Shown piece by piece: positions 51,001 to 62,200 of a DNA stretch of 64,000 bases (positions are counted from its first letter, which is position 1; each line of letters starts with the position of its first letter). The notes below the pieces were generated by a model. It was not told the DNA's origin and searched no databases. It worked only from the letters and a program-made list of their open reading frames with translations. This stretch comes from Spodoptera frugiperda. Its lineage: Eukaryota; Arthropoda; Insecta; Lepidoptera; Noctuidae. Position numbers and translations under genes: made by a program. Location of the stretch: assembly GCF_023101765.2 (NCBI RefSeq), contig NC_064230.1, positions 5,828,001 to 5,892,000 on the forward strand. Reading direction: 5' to 3'.

Positions 51001-53794
51001 TAGAATGAAACCCCAATCCTCATAGCTGTGTAACGCCTCTGGTGTTTCGAGTGTCCATCGGCCTCTCCGGTTGCTGCGGCTACTGGTCCGAATTGTTTGT
51101 TTTTTTTTGTATTCGATAGTCCATTTATCGAGGAAAGTCTGCAGGAGCCGAGCAGAGCTAATGAAACCACGCGGAAGTAGTCAGTCATAAATAAAAAAAC
51201 CGGCCAAGTGCGAGTCGGACTCGCTCATGAAGGGTTCCGTAACAGCAAGTAGATGACATAATATAAAAGTTGTAAAATAACTTGGTTTTACATAGTGTTT
51301 GTATGAACGACAAAGTTATATTTGCGGTTTTTGTAAATGTTTTATTTCTTAAAAACTAATAATGATATCTCGTTCAAACCAATTTTCGTTGTTAGTTTTC
51401 ATTGAAATCTACAGCATATATTTTTTTCAATTTTCTCACTCTCTTATTTTAAAAGTTAGAGGGGGGGGGGGACACACATTTTTCCACTTTGGAAGCGTCT
51501 AACTTTCAAACGATTGATTTTGACGAAAAGTGGTTTTAGAAACCTTAATGTCTTTTTTAAAGACCTATCCATAGACACCCATCACGGATATGTAAGCTGA
51601 AAAATTTTTTTTTTGAATCAGTTCCATGTATGGAGTGCCCCCCTTTAATTTTTAAATTTATTAATTTTTATTCAAAATTCTAATAGCGGTTACCGAAATA
51701 CATCATCTTACAAAGTTTCAACTATGTAGGCCCAACAGTTTCGAAAATAAATGGCTGTGACATACGGACGGACGGACAGACAGACAGACAGACATGACGA
51801 ATCTATAAGGGTTCCGTTTTTTGCCATTTGGCTACGGAACCCTAAAAAATGTTTGTATATCAAAGTATTACTAGGGTTTATCTTGCTTTTTTTAATTTCG
51901 TCGGTAGTAACACGAAGTCTAGAGTAGTGTCCAGTATATGGCTATAGGCTCACCCCCTATTACATGGGACTTTAAACACAAATGGTGAAAAGTGGGTGTA
52001 CAACTGTACATTGTACAGTGGCATTACGTGCCGTAATGTGCACCTCTGCATACCTCTTCGGGGATAAAACGTGTGACTTTATTTATTTTGTGTATATATT
52101 TGTTCCGTACATTGTATAGCGGCATTACGTGCCGTAATGTGCACCTCTGCATACCTCTTCGGGGATAAAACGTGTGACTTTATTTATTTTGTGTATATAT
52201 TTGTTCCGTACATTGTATAGCGGCATTACTTGCCGTAATGTGCATACCCCTTCGGGGATAAAAGGCGTAAAATTATTTATTTGGTCTGTACATTTGTTCC
52301 AGGTATGCGGCCTAGGTCTACAGACCAGCAAGGAGTTGTCGGAGCACACGGCGATAGCGCACGTCAAGCTGAAACCGTTCGAATGTAACGTCTGCCACAA
52401 GCGGTTCACGCAGCACGTGAGTTGTACTCTATATTTTATGGTGATACACATACACATAATAGGGATGATGACTGGGTCAAAAATAATTTTTTTTATTTTT
52501 CGATTTTTTCTAGCTAAATTTCTAGAAATAAGTCTTCTATTTGACGTCAAAAACTTATGACGTCATAATAGACACACACACAACTTCACGCCTTTTATCC
52601 CCGAAGGGGTAGGCAGAGGTGCACATTACTGCACATAATGCCGCTATACAATGTACACCCACTTTTCACCATTTGTGTTATAAGTCCCATGTAATAGGAG
52701 GTGAGCCTATTGCCATATACTGGACACAATTCCAGACTCCGTGCTACTACCGAGAAATTTTCGAAAATTCGAAAAAAGCCCAGTAATACTTTGCCCGACC
52801 CGGGAATCGAACCCGAGACCCCTTGTTCGGCAGTCGCACTTGCGACCACTCGACCAACGAGGCAGTCATAATAGAGTATTTCATTATAAAGTTCATAGAA
52901 AATATCGTTTTTGACGGTTCGAAAAAAGTATTGAATTTGACTAGTAGGAAACATGCCTATTACATCAACAGCCTTTAAGTGGCCTCCACTGATCAAAGGT
53001 CTCTTCTCACACGGAGACGGATTGAGCATTAATTATTGAGGTTTCCTCGCCATGTTTTCCTTCACCGTTTGTCAGTGGTGTCTAAATAATCTTAGAAAGT
53101 ACATATAACTCGGTAAAAGTCACATTGATAGATTGATACCTACTTGTCGTTGGTTGCTTTCGAATCCGTATCCTCATGCAAGAGGAGTATGTGAACTTGT
53201 ATTGTTATTTGTTGTTTATGTTGTTATTTGTTTGTAAACGCACACACGACACAGGAGAAAATCATAGTGTGGAACAATGTTTTAAAAAAATAACAAGATC
53301 TGTGATTATTTTTACATAAAAAGAAAGCTCATAAATTATACATCAACAATCTCTTTAATTTCCAGGGCGGAGTCCTACAACACATGCGGATGCACACCGG
53401 AGACCGTCCCTTTCCCTGCACTTTCTGCCCAAAGGCCTTCACCCAGAAATCAGGCCTGGACCAACATCTCCGCATCCACACCAAAGTCAAACCGTACCGC
53501 TGTGTAGTCTGCAACAAGACCTTCTGCCAATCCGTTCACCTGAAGCAGCATATGAGAACTCATACCAACGTTGCTCCGTTCCAATGTGGGATCTGTGACA
53601 AGCGCTTCAAACAGAGCAGTCATCTCAACTACCATCTCAAGAACCACAATCCTGCGGTTATGACCGAAGAGCAAAGAGCAAAGTACTCTGAACTCATCGG
53701 TATGATGAACAATCAGGTTTTGGAGCAAGAGGCAACGGTGCAAGTGGAAACTGAGGTTGACAGTGAGTGGTGTGTTGCTATAGCTGAAAGCTGA
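48050..53794 (+). CDS. C2H2 zinc-finger protein, six exons
   Basis: Exons 48050-48118, 48829-48984, 49438-49670, 50651-50846, 52303-52416 and 53366-53794 join into 398 residues with an open frame throughout. Features in order: one isolated finger CRLCWKGFASEVALRNHARMEH-type (about 36-57), a basic lysine-rich linker EAKKKKIDRVVKK (likely nuclear signal), a cysteine-rich region with two CxxC-like pairs (CHQIFFSCCEY ... CQVCEKPLAC), then five consecutive C2H2 fingers: CEVCGLGL, CNVCHKRF (split by intron 5), CTFCPKAF, CVVCNKTF, CGICDKRF. Linkers HTGDRPF and HTKVKPY resemble TGEKP. The acidic tail ends CVAIAES. Likely sequence-specific nuclear factor; orthologue not recognised. The start context ACAACAATGG is good. 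Poly-A signal at 54586. Confidence 0.9.
48485..48800 (-). repeat. Family B repeat ending next to exon 2
   Basis: Minus-oriented copy from GTTACTGAAGGCCCAATTAC, partly duplicated at 48606 (GTTACCGGAGGCC), to GTTTACTGGCTTATACCAT. Its A-rich end is about 29 nt upstream of exon 2 (48829). Confidence 0.6.
49671..50160 (+). repeat. Tandem duplication that includes the exon 3 donor site
   Basis: The sequence from GTGAGTACCTACATATT at 49671 (the true donor of exon 3) through GATATTTTTA and CGGATAACTGACTTCAAATG to TTTCCCATGAGGG is repeated from 50031 to about 50160 without the MITE. The parts with CGGCTAGACCGGAGTGATAC resemble the end of family B. The second copy places a good donor-like GTGAGT 360 nt downstream of the real one. 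Confidence 0.75.
49695..49910. mobile_element. TA-flanked MITE with GTAAAACGGGGTGAATAG inverted termini
   Basis: 216 bp. Left end CGGTAAAATGGGGTGAATAG, right end CTATTCACCCCGTTTTACAG; 24-bp inverted termini with two mismatches, bounded by TA on both sides. An empty copy of the insertion site occurs at 50040-50060 (TTAAAAATAGTGATATT) in a neighbouring tandem duplicate, which fixes the ends and the TA duplication. This is the target of Tc1/mariner-type transposases; no transposase is encoded. Confidence 0.88.
50377..50522. mobile_element. Family G palindromic MITE, most complete copy
   Basis: Ends ATTAGAACTTATGACGGG and CCCGTCATAAGTTCTAAT form near-perfect inverted termini of more than 45 bp; the right arm also carries CATGGCGCTTGCAACAGTGC. 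In intron 3 of the C2H2 gene, about 130 nt before exon 4. Confidence 0.8.
51190..51850 (+). repeat. Interspersed repeat with CCGGCCAAGTGCGAGTCGG start
   Basis: Starts AACCGGCCAAGTGCGAGTC, ends TTGGCTACGGAACCCTAAAA after a (GGAC)n(AGAC)n run at 51765-51795. The GGGTTCCGTA motif occurs near both ends. This arrangement is widespread in moth genomes as the 3' end of a non-LTR-type element; I see no coding frame here. A G10 tract lies at about 51460. Confidence 0.6.
51921..52270. repeat. SINE D with tandem triplication up to the exon 5 acceptor
   Basis: A D copy in reverse orientation (GTCCAGTATATGGCTATAGGC at 51929) is followed by three tandem units of about 95-105 bp, each with ACATTGTATAGCGGCATTAC, CTTCGGGGATAAAA and a T-rich TTATTTATTTTGTGT ... 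TTTGTTCC tract. The last tract is the real acceptor of exon 5 (TTTGTTCCAG); the earlier two read TTTGTTCCGT. Confidence 0.75.
52587..52868 (-). repeat. tRNA-related SINE, family D, best copy
   Basis: Complete order of D segments, ending in a tRNA-like region whose minus strand reads TGCCTCGTTGGTCGAGTGG, GTGCGACTGCCGAACAAGG and GGGTTCGATTCCCGGGTCGG: A-box-like and B-box elements of a Pol III promoter. In intron 5. Confidence 0.8.
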
Positions 53795-53936
53795 AGATTT
53801 TGTGTTTAAAAAGTGAAAATGAAATAAAATGTGAAAATGTTCAATTCAGCGCCATCTATCGGTAAACGGGCCACGAACAGCCCGGAACATTCACTTTAAA
53901 TGACTGTTTGTGAGTTAGTGATGATCATAATATGTC

Positions 53937-54240
53937 GGCCATCCATTAATTACGTCACACGTTAAGGGGGGAGGGGGGGGGGGTCGACGTAGTGTGATTT
54001 TATGTGACAAGGGGGCGGGAGGGGTCTTAAATTTCGTGACGTCACATTTCAATTATTATAATCTAACTGTTAAAACACGAACTTGGAACTATTATCGAAA
54101 ATCTAGATTCTAGATGGAAATTTTTTTAATGTGACGTCACACTAGGTAGGGAGGTCTCACAAATGGGACCAATTGTGACAAGGACGGGGGAGGGGGTCAA
54201 AAATAATGAAATTCGTGTGACGTAATTTATAGATGGCCCC
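53937..54240. mobile_element. TIR element with GGCCATC and TTACGTCACACG ends
   Basis: Left end GGCCATCCATTAATTACGTC ACACG, right end CGTGTGACGTAATTTATAG then ATGGCC. Inside are further copies of GTGACGTCACA and two G-rich blocks (GGGGGGAGGGGGG, GGACGGGGGAGGGGG) in mirror position, so the whole 304 bp is a long imperfect palindrome. Lies in the 3' UTR of the C2H2 gene if the 54586 poly-A site is used. Confidence 0.7.
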
Positions 54241-54585
54241 TAGTTTTTGTGGAAACTGTGACTTGTGTAGGATGAACTGTTCAGAAGATATTTAGGTGCT
54301 AAGGTACCATTATACAGTGAAATGATTGTAAACTGATGGTAGCGTGGACTGTCCAGGCGATACGTACTTAGGTATCGTCATGAGCTAATGGTAACATGTA
54401 AACAGTGACTCGTGTAGTGTAGAGATTGTCCAGTCAACTGATGGTAGCGTGGACTGTCCAGGCGACAAACGGCACTGCCATTAAATGAATTATTTAAAAA
54501 TGTACGTCTGTTTACCATTTTAGGTAGCAACTTTGATAATCTTTACGCCAATGTATGATTCCTATATGCTGTATAGATGTATTGT

Positions 54586-54591
54586 AATAAA
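54586..54591 (+). promoter_or_regulatory. Probable poly-A signal of the second C2H2 gene
   Basis: AATAAA in GTATTGTAATAAATTTT, about 790 nt after the stop codon. A nearer GAAATAAAATG at 53822 is an alternative. Confidence 0.4.
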
Positions 54592-54945
54592 TTTTTAGGC
54601 CTTTAGGCATAAAGAACTATGGGATGATAACTCAACGAAAATAATTTATTTCGACTTATAAAACGATTGGGCGATTAACGACTATTACTCAAATCCCTCC
54701 TGCGTGAGTAATCTAGACGCAAAGTGATGCGGCGCGGTGCGAATACAACAAACTGTGAAAATGTATTGACGTGGCCTACCATTAGTGAATGAATTGAATC
54801 TGATGAGTTACCATCCCCATTCCAGACAAAGTATTAATGATATTAATTCCTATCTCGAAATTTTAGGTTGTAAGTGTTGTGAATTTTGCATGTAAAGCAA
54901 TATCTTCCTAATTTCCTATTTACTGTAGTTTTATTATATATATAT

Positions 54946-55318
54946 AGGGTGACTGGTAATTAGTGAACGATATTTAAACACGTGATTGTATTCATGATTA
55001 CAAACAACTTTGCCAAAGAAACTTTTTTCTATACTCATTAGTTTTATTTTTATCACAATAACAAAACAACAAAATTTCATTAGCACGCGCGCGTAAAGTT
55101 CCAAAATACCTACCTAGTTACTAGTCTTCCGATAACGCGGGCACCTCGCTGCTAACAGCTGATCATGCAAAAGCACGCGCACGACATTTTGTTGTTTTGT
55201 TAATGTAATAATAATAAATAAACAAATGAGTATAGAAAAAAGTTTATTTGGGAAAGTTGTTTGTAATCATGAGTACAATCACGTGTTTAAATATCGTTCA
55301 CTAATTACCAGTCACCCT
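54946..55318. mobile_element. Family A palindromic MITE, complete copy
   Basis: 373 bp from AGGGTGACTGGTAATTAG to CTAATTACCAGTCACCCT, flanked by TATATAT and ATATAG, consistent with a TA-type target. Arms of about 150 bp are separated by a GCGGGCACCTCGCTGC centre with CACGCGCGCG on each side. This is the reference copy for the family in the window. Confidence 0.85.
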
Positions 55319-55589
55319 ATATAGTAGTTTTGTTATATAGTGATTGTATAATATAATTAAATTATATAAGTACAGTACAATGTGTATGTGCTTTAAAGTT
55401 TATAGATTTTATAGTTATAATTATAACAATACTTTTAACTTAAAGTATGGAAATATGATTTCAATAAATGAATTTTTAGAGGTATCTTTTGCGTTTTTTT
55501 TAACAGACCTTAAAGAAGGTTCTCTGATTAAGCTGTGTGTATGTATGTTTGATTATGGCAAATCCCTCTTATGTAGAGGAGGCTCATAG

Positions 55590-55860
55590 TGTAAACAAGT
55601 AGACGGATCACCTGATGGCAAGCAATCACCACCACCCATGGACACCCGAAAACCAGAGGCTTTGATTACAAGTGCGTGGCCGGCCGATTGGGGGTTAGGA
55701 ATTTAAGCGTTGCTCTGGAATTGGGGATTGGGAAGAGGGTTGTTGGGCTTCCGATAACCTCATTCACACAACGCAAGCGTTGTTTCACGTCGGTTTTTGA
55801 TGAGGACGTGGTATCACTCCGGTCAAGCCGGCCCAGCAGTGCCAAAGCATGACTTTCCCC
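55590..55860 (+). repeat. Family B repeat
   Basis: Plus-oriented near-complete copy: GTAGACGGATCACCTGATGG, CACCACCCATGGACACC, GGCCCAGCAGTGCCAAAGC. Confidence 0.65.
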
Positions 55861-56208
55861 TATACTTAATATACTCTTTGGCATGGCTCTCTCATACTTA
55901 AGAGTATGATGTGCATACTGCATATATAATTGTATGTATAGTAAACACACCCACAGTATAGTGTAGGACAACTTTAAAAAAAAATCAAAGGGATTTTGTT
56001 TTAATTTTTTTCTACTGCGTACATTCCAATTACGAGATGCATGAGCGTGAAACGAAACGCATACGTCATTGTCAAGGTGTTCTGAAACGCGCACGTCGAT
56101 TTGTTTTTATTCGAGAAAAATACCGATAGCTGATAAAAAACTGCATTGTAATTCAATATTATCGAATAATTATAACTTTATATAGTAATCTAAGTATTCT
56201 ATACCAAG

Positions 56209-59200
56209 ATGTTGATGTCCAAGGTAAGATATATTAACTTATTTACGAAAACAAACTATAAAACAGGAGTTACGAAATATTATAGTTTATCAATGAACAA
56301 TTTATGCATATTTTACATGACTTTGCAGTTTAAATAGCTTGTTAATAACCTTGAGAAGGTATCTATTCTCTTTACTAAGAATATTGAATATATTAAAACT
56401 CGTAAAAATGTCTTTTAGTACCGAAAGACGAATAAAAACAACTATGGTTACATTTTCTTTTTTTAATTCATGTAAAATAGAGGCAAAGGTCATGGGTATT
56501 ATACTTCCTTGTATTCGTATAAAAAACCTATTACATAAAACCTATTGAAATGTATATACTTTTAAAAAAAAATTACAATTGTACAATTACCAATTGGAAA
56601 AATGTATCAGAGCAATTGTAAACATGAATTTCTTTTTCATGTCGGTCGTTTTTTTCCATTCGAGCTACACTTTGGAAGAAACTAAATGATTAGAAATAAA
56701 TTGAATCAGTTCTAACTTTTCATCAGCAAAAGTAAAAAGAAGATAATTCTAAATTAATTATTATGTTATCGGCTTACTCACGTAACTGTTTGATGAGGAA
56801 CTCGACTAGTTCCAAGCCATGTTAGAGGCTAATATTCATGAGCAGCATACCGCGACACGATACGGTGACTGTTGCTGCCACTGATTACAAGTTAATTCTA
56901 GGAATATTTCTTTACATTACTTTTCTTTCTCTATGACCTTACAAATATTCTATAATAATAATAAAAAATAATAAAACCCTTTCCACTGATATTCGAGTGT
57001 TCTGTTGTTACTGTGTGTGCCTCTTGGCATAGGCCTTCTCTAACAACTTCCATTGAGATCAATCTTTTGCCGATATTCTAACAAAAACAAAAACCATAAA
57101 AATACAATAAAAAAGACTTATTCAAATATCACACATTCTCCTTTTCAGCTGGAAGTTCTAGTAGACTTCGGTCCGAAGCCAGACGAAGTTGTCCTAAACA
57201 AGACCCTCGCAGAACTGAAGTCCCAAGAAGGAGTGAAAGACGCAGTGTATAAGGAAGGAGCCATATTAGTTGAGACTGCGCTACCGAGCACACAAGTACT
57301 GGAGATGGTCTCCAAGACTTCTGGCAAACGAGCTGTGTTGCAGGGCTTTGGAGGTGAGAAATTGTATTTTATGGTATAAGCCGGTAACCGAGCTGACGGA
57401 TCACCTGATGGTAAGCAATCACCAGATAAAAACACCAGAGGCGTGACAAATGTGTTGCTAGCATTTTGGGGGTTAGGGATTTTCCTTTGGAAGGGTTATT
57501 GGGGAATCGGGGATTGGAAAAGGCCCTACTTTTTTTATGCAACACGCTGGTAGTTGAGCATACGTATCACCTGATGGTAAGAAATTGCGACGGCACAAAC
57601 GCCGGCAACGCACTTGAAACACCAGGGCCGTTACAAGTGCGTTGCCGGCCTTTTGGTGGTTAATGATTTAAGGCAGTTGTCCCACCGGCAACGAGTAACG
57701 AGTAGAGCTAGATCTAGCGACGAGTTAGCGAGACGCGGGGAGCGAGTGCGTAGTTTCGATATTTGTGTAGTTCGGCTATAAGCGAGTGTGCGAGTGAGGC
57801 GGGCGAGTGTCGCCGAGCGAGTGTTGTCTTTCATAGCTCTTGTCGTTCAGCGACAAACTAGTGAAGCGAGCACTCGCCGGCAGTGTGAACAGTCAGCGAT
57901 CAACTGTTTATATATGCATCTCTTTTGTTTACACGGAAAGTATATCTATTGTACGTTTCTTGAGCGAGAAAATAGCCGACAACTGCCTAAGGGTTGTTGT
58001 GGAATCGGGGATTGGGAAGATTGGGAAGGGGATAATTGAGCCTCTGGTAACCTTGGTTTCACGTCGGTCTTCTGTGAGGCCGTGCTCTGCCACACTTATC
58101 GAAGGGAGAAGAACGAGCAAGAAACTCCATTAGAAATTATAAGCCCAGGTTTCTTCACCATGTTTTCCTTCACCGTTTGTCAGTGCTGTCTAAATAATCT
58201 TAGAAAGTACATATAACTCAAAAAAAGTCACATTGGTACTGGCCTAAATTAATTATTATGTTATCGGCTTACTCACATAACTGTTTGGTGAAGAACTCGA
58301 CTAGTTTCAAGCCATGCTAGAGGTTTAAGCCGATAATATGATAATTTAGTGTGTCTCACGAAAGAAAATTAAATTTAGCTCTATGGATGCATTAAGGTGA
58401 TTTGATTTGAAAGTTATAATTAAAAGATAATCTTACAAAGTACATGTAACACGGAAAAAGTCACATTTTCACTGGCCGTTGGCCGACATTCATCATGATT
58501 TCACCACACGACAAAATTAACTTTTTTTTTCACAGAAACCCAATCAGCAGTAGCGATGATATCGAGCCAGTCCTGCTGCAAGATCAAGAGGCAGGTGCTG
58601 GGAGTGATCAGGTTCCAGCAGACGGAGGAGGGTGCGCTAGTAGCTGATGGCAGCATCGACGGGCTGCCGGCAGGCATGCATGGTGTGCACGTGCATACTG
58701 CTGGGGACTTGAGCCAGGTTTGTGTGATAAGTGACGCTGTATGACAGATGGCGCGATGACACGATATGATTAATGACGCTATGTTACCAGTGACACAATT
58801 ACCAGTGATACAATATGATCAATGACACAGAATGTCCAGGGCCGCGATATGACCAATGACGCGTAGTGACCAGTGACACAAACACAATACGACCAATGTT
58901 GCGATTTGACCAATGACGCGGTTTGGCCAATGACACGACATGACTAATGACGCGGTTTAGCCAATGACGCGATATGGCCAATGACGCGGTTTGGCTAATG
59001 AGGCAATATGACCAATGATGAATGGTGGCCGACGGCAGCATCGACGGGCTGCCGGCAGGCATGCACGGCGTGCATGTGCATACTGCTGGGGATTTGAGCC
59101 AGGTTTGTGGGACTAATGATGCGGTTTGATCAATGACGTGATATGATCAATGATGCGAAGTTACCAATGACACAATTACCAGTGATACAATATGATCAAT

Positions 59201-62200
59201 GACACAGAATGACCAGTGACATAGAGTGACACGATATGATCAATGAGGCGTAGTGACCAATGACACAATATGGCCAATGTCGCAACATGACCAATAACAC
59301 TATGCAATGACGAATGGTAGCTGACGGCAGCATCGACGGGCTGCCGACAGGCATGCACGGTGTGCACGTGCATACTGCTGGGGATTTGAGCCAGGTTTGT
59401 GTGACTGATGACGCTGTTTGACCAATGGCGCGGTTTCGCCAATGACGCGGTTTTACCAATAATGCGGTTTGACCAATGACGCGGATTGATCAATAACCTG
59501 ATTTGACCAATGACGCGGATTGATCAATAACCTGATTTGACCAATGACGCGGATTGATCAATAACCTGATTTTTTTTTTTTTTTATATATTGAATGGGCC
59601 GACGTTTGGCCGCTATCTCGCCTGATGGTAAGTGATGATGCGGCCTACGGTGGAGCACGTCTGCCCATAAGCAACCTATTCACTCGGGCTTTGAAGACAC
59701 CCAGGTTGTACCCATCAGGAAACACAGACTCCGGCAAGGAGTTCCACTCCCTAGCAGTTCGCACAAAGAAGCTTGAAGCGAAGCGTTTCGTGCGAGTGGG
59801 TGGGATATCCACCATGAAACGGTGACGCCTCGCCGATTGTCTTGTGGTTCGTTGATGGAAAGGACTAGGGGGAATCAAGTTGTGCAGTTCCCCTGCACAC
59901 TCTCCGAAATGTATCCGGTAAAAAACGGAAAGGCTTGCGACCTTGCGCCTGTGTTCAAGGCTTTGAAGCCGGGCCTCCACAAGCGCATCATCATTGATGA
60001 GCTTCTTGGCACGCCTTTCAATGCGCTCGAGCGCATCCAACTGGTGTCTAGCCGAGCCGTCCCAAAGGTGAGAACAGTACTCCATACATGACCGAACCTG
60101 CGCCTGGTACAGGCTCAGTAGTTGTTTCGGTGTGAAGTACCGTCTCACCTTCGAGAGGATACCCAACTTCCTACCAGCCAGATGCGCCTTCGACTCTATA
60201 TAAGAACCGAAGTTTAGCGTTGGCGATAGAGTTACGCCCAGAAGCTCAAGATGATCCGATATTGGAACGGATACATTTCGGAAAGTAGGAGTCAGCGGAA
60301 ATTGACTCCGTTTGGCAGAGAAGAGACACGCCTGGGTTTTGGTAGCGTTGAACTTGACCAAGTTGGCGTCACCCCAATCGGAGACCGCCTTCAAGGACGA
60401 GTTCAACCGTTCGACCATTGATTCTCTTAGAGACTGGATCTGTGTTCCGCTAGTCCGCGCATCGGACACATACCTTTCAACAACTGTGCTGTCATCCGCA
60501 TACCCAAAGATACCGGGCTTAAGCAGGTCGTTGATGTGCAGCAAAAAGAGCGTTGCTGAAAGTACTGACCCCTGAGGGACTCCGGCGTTGATGCCAAATT
60601 GGTCAGACGAGCAGCCATCGATGACTACTCGAATTGACCGATCCGTCAGGAAGTCTGCAATCCATCTGCACAGATCAGCGGGAAGTCCATACGCAGGAAG
60701 CTTGCCGACAAGACTGTCGTGCCATACCCTGTCAAAGGCCTTAGATATATCGAGCGAGACAGCTAATGCTTCCCCGTGCTTCTCGATGGCCTCGCTCCAA
60801 ATGTGAGTGGCATACGCAAGAAGGTCCCCAGTAGATCGGTTGCGGCGAAACCCATACTGCCGATCGCTGAGGAGGTCGTTACCTTCAAGGTATGCCATGA
60901 GCCTGTTGTTAAGCACACGTTCCATACTCTTGCAGAGTATGGACGTGACCGAGATAGGTCGGTAATTATTGGGGTCGGCACGACTACCTTTTTTGGGCAC
61001 AGGCTGCACGTTGGCCAGCTTCCATGCAACCGGCACTTGACCCGTCTCTAAGGAAAGGCGGAACAGACGTGTCAGGATTGGAGACAACTCAGGCGCACAG
61101 GTTTTTAAAACCACGGCTGGGATTCCGTCGGGTCCACTGGCCTTATTCACGTCGAGATTACGCAACGTCTTATATACCTCCTTCTGTCGGATGCGAATTT
61201 TCGACATTTTTGTCTCGCAAACGTTATGTAGAGAAGGAGGCATAGCGCCACCAGTATCAAGACGTGAAGACTCCGCAAATAGGGAAGCAAACAAGTTCGC
61301 TTTCTCTACTGCGGTGTGAGCCAGCGTCCCGTCAGGCCCCAGGAGAGGCGGAAGTGAGGGGCGGCAGAAGTTCGATTCAACCGCCCTGGCTAGGGACCAG
61401 AACGCTTTACTCCCCGCTGGGTAGGAAGCCAGTTTGTTCCCTATTCGGCCAATGTGGTTGAACCGAGCCATCCGCAGTGCCTTTTTGCATGACTTGGCAG
61501 CCCGGTTGAAGGCTCTCTTCTTCTGAGGAGTGTCGCCAGCCTTACGGCGCCTGGCACCCGCCCATGCCAAGTATGCCGCATGCTTTCGCGCCTCAGCACG
61601 TCCGCAGTCGGCATCAAACCATGGACGAGTGCCACCGGAAGATGCTGCGTCCGAGAATGGGATGTAGTATTCCATGCCCTGACGCAGCACCCCCGCTACG
61701 GCATCCGCACAAGCTGACGGGTCACTGGATGAGAAGCAAACAGGCCGCCAAGGATAGGATGCAAAGAAAGATCGCATCCCATCCCAATCTGCTGACTTGT
61801 ACCGCCACATCCGCCGAGATCCCCTGGGACTAGGATCCTGCGGCGAGTGTGTGGATACAGATTTCACCAGACAGTGGTCAGAACTACCCAGGGGTGATGA
61901 AACTGACACTGATTTAACCAATGACGCGGTTTGGGCAATGACATAGTATGACCAAGGACGCGATATGATCAATGACGCGATGTTACCAATGATACGAAGT
62001 GAATAATGACACAATATAACCAATATTGCGATATGACCAGTGAAACAATATGTCATAAATTATCGTGTCATAATTGGTCATAACCAATGACGCCATGTTA
62101 CTAATGACACGTTGTGAATAATGCCACAATATGACCACTGACGCAATATGACCAATGAAACAGAATGTCCAGTGACACAATATCAATGATCAAGTCGCGA

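Larger units (their letters stand above)
53795..56208. other. 3' UTR of the C2H2 gene and spacer to CCS
   Basis: Holds a TIR element (53937-54240), two direct repeats of CTGATGGTAGCGTGGACTGT (about 54333 and 54438), a poly-A signal (54586), a full family A element (54946-55318), and family B (55590-55860). Short frames around 55344-56094 are not supported. The last 150 bp presumably contain the CCS promoter. Confidence 0.5.

Noticed and set aside
52587..52868. Possible tRNA gene on the minus strand (A-box and GGGTTCGATTCCC B-box)
   Set aside because: Same unit recurs as an interspersed repeat with a long tail and imperfect acceptor stem; it is a SINE head.
58799..59493. Three overlapping minus-strand frames rich in RHWSNR/VISLVIL repeats
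   Set aside because: Minisatellite units of 15-ish bp give open frames by chance; no family match.
60312..61635. Several plus-strand frames of 60-90 codons
   Set aside because: Antisense shadows of the LINE reverse transcriptase on the minus strand.
61911..62056. Extra N-terminal residues of the LINE frame on the minus strand
   Set aside because: They are translated minisatellite (repeated HIVSLVILCHW-like units), not part of the element.
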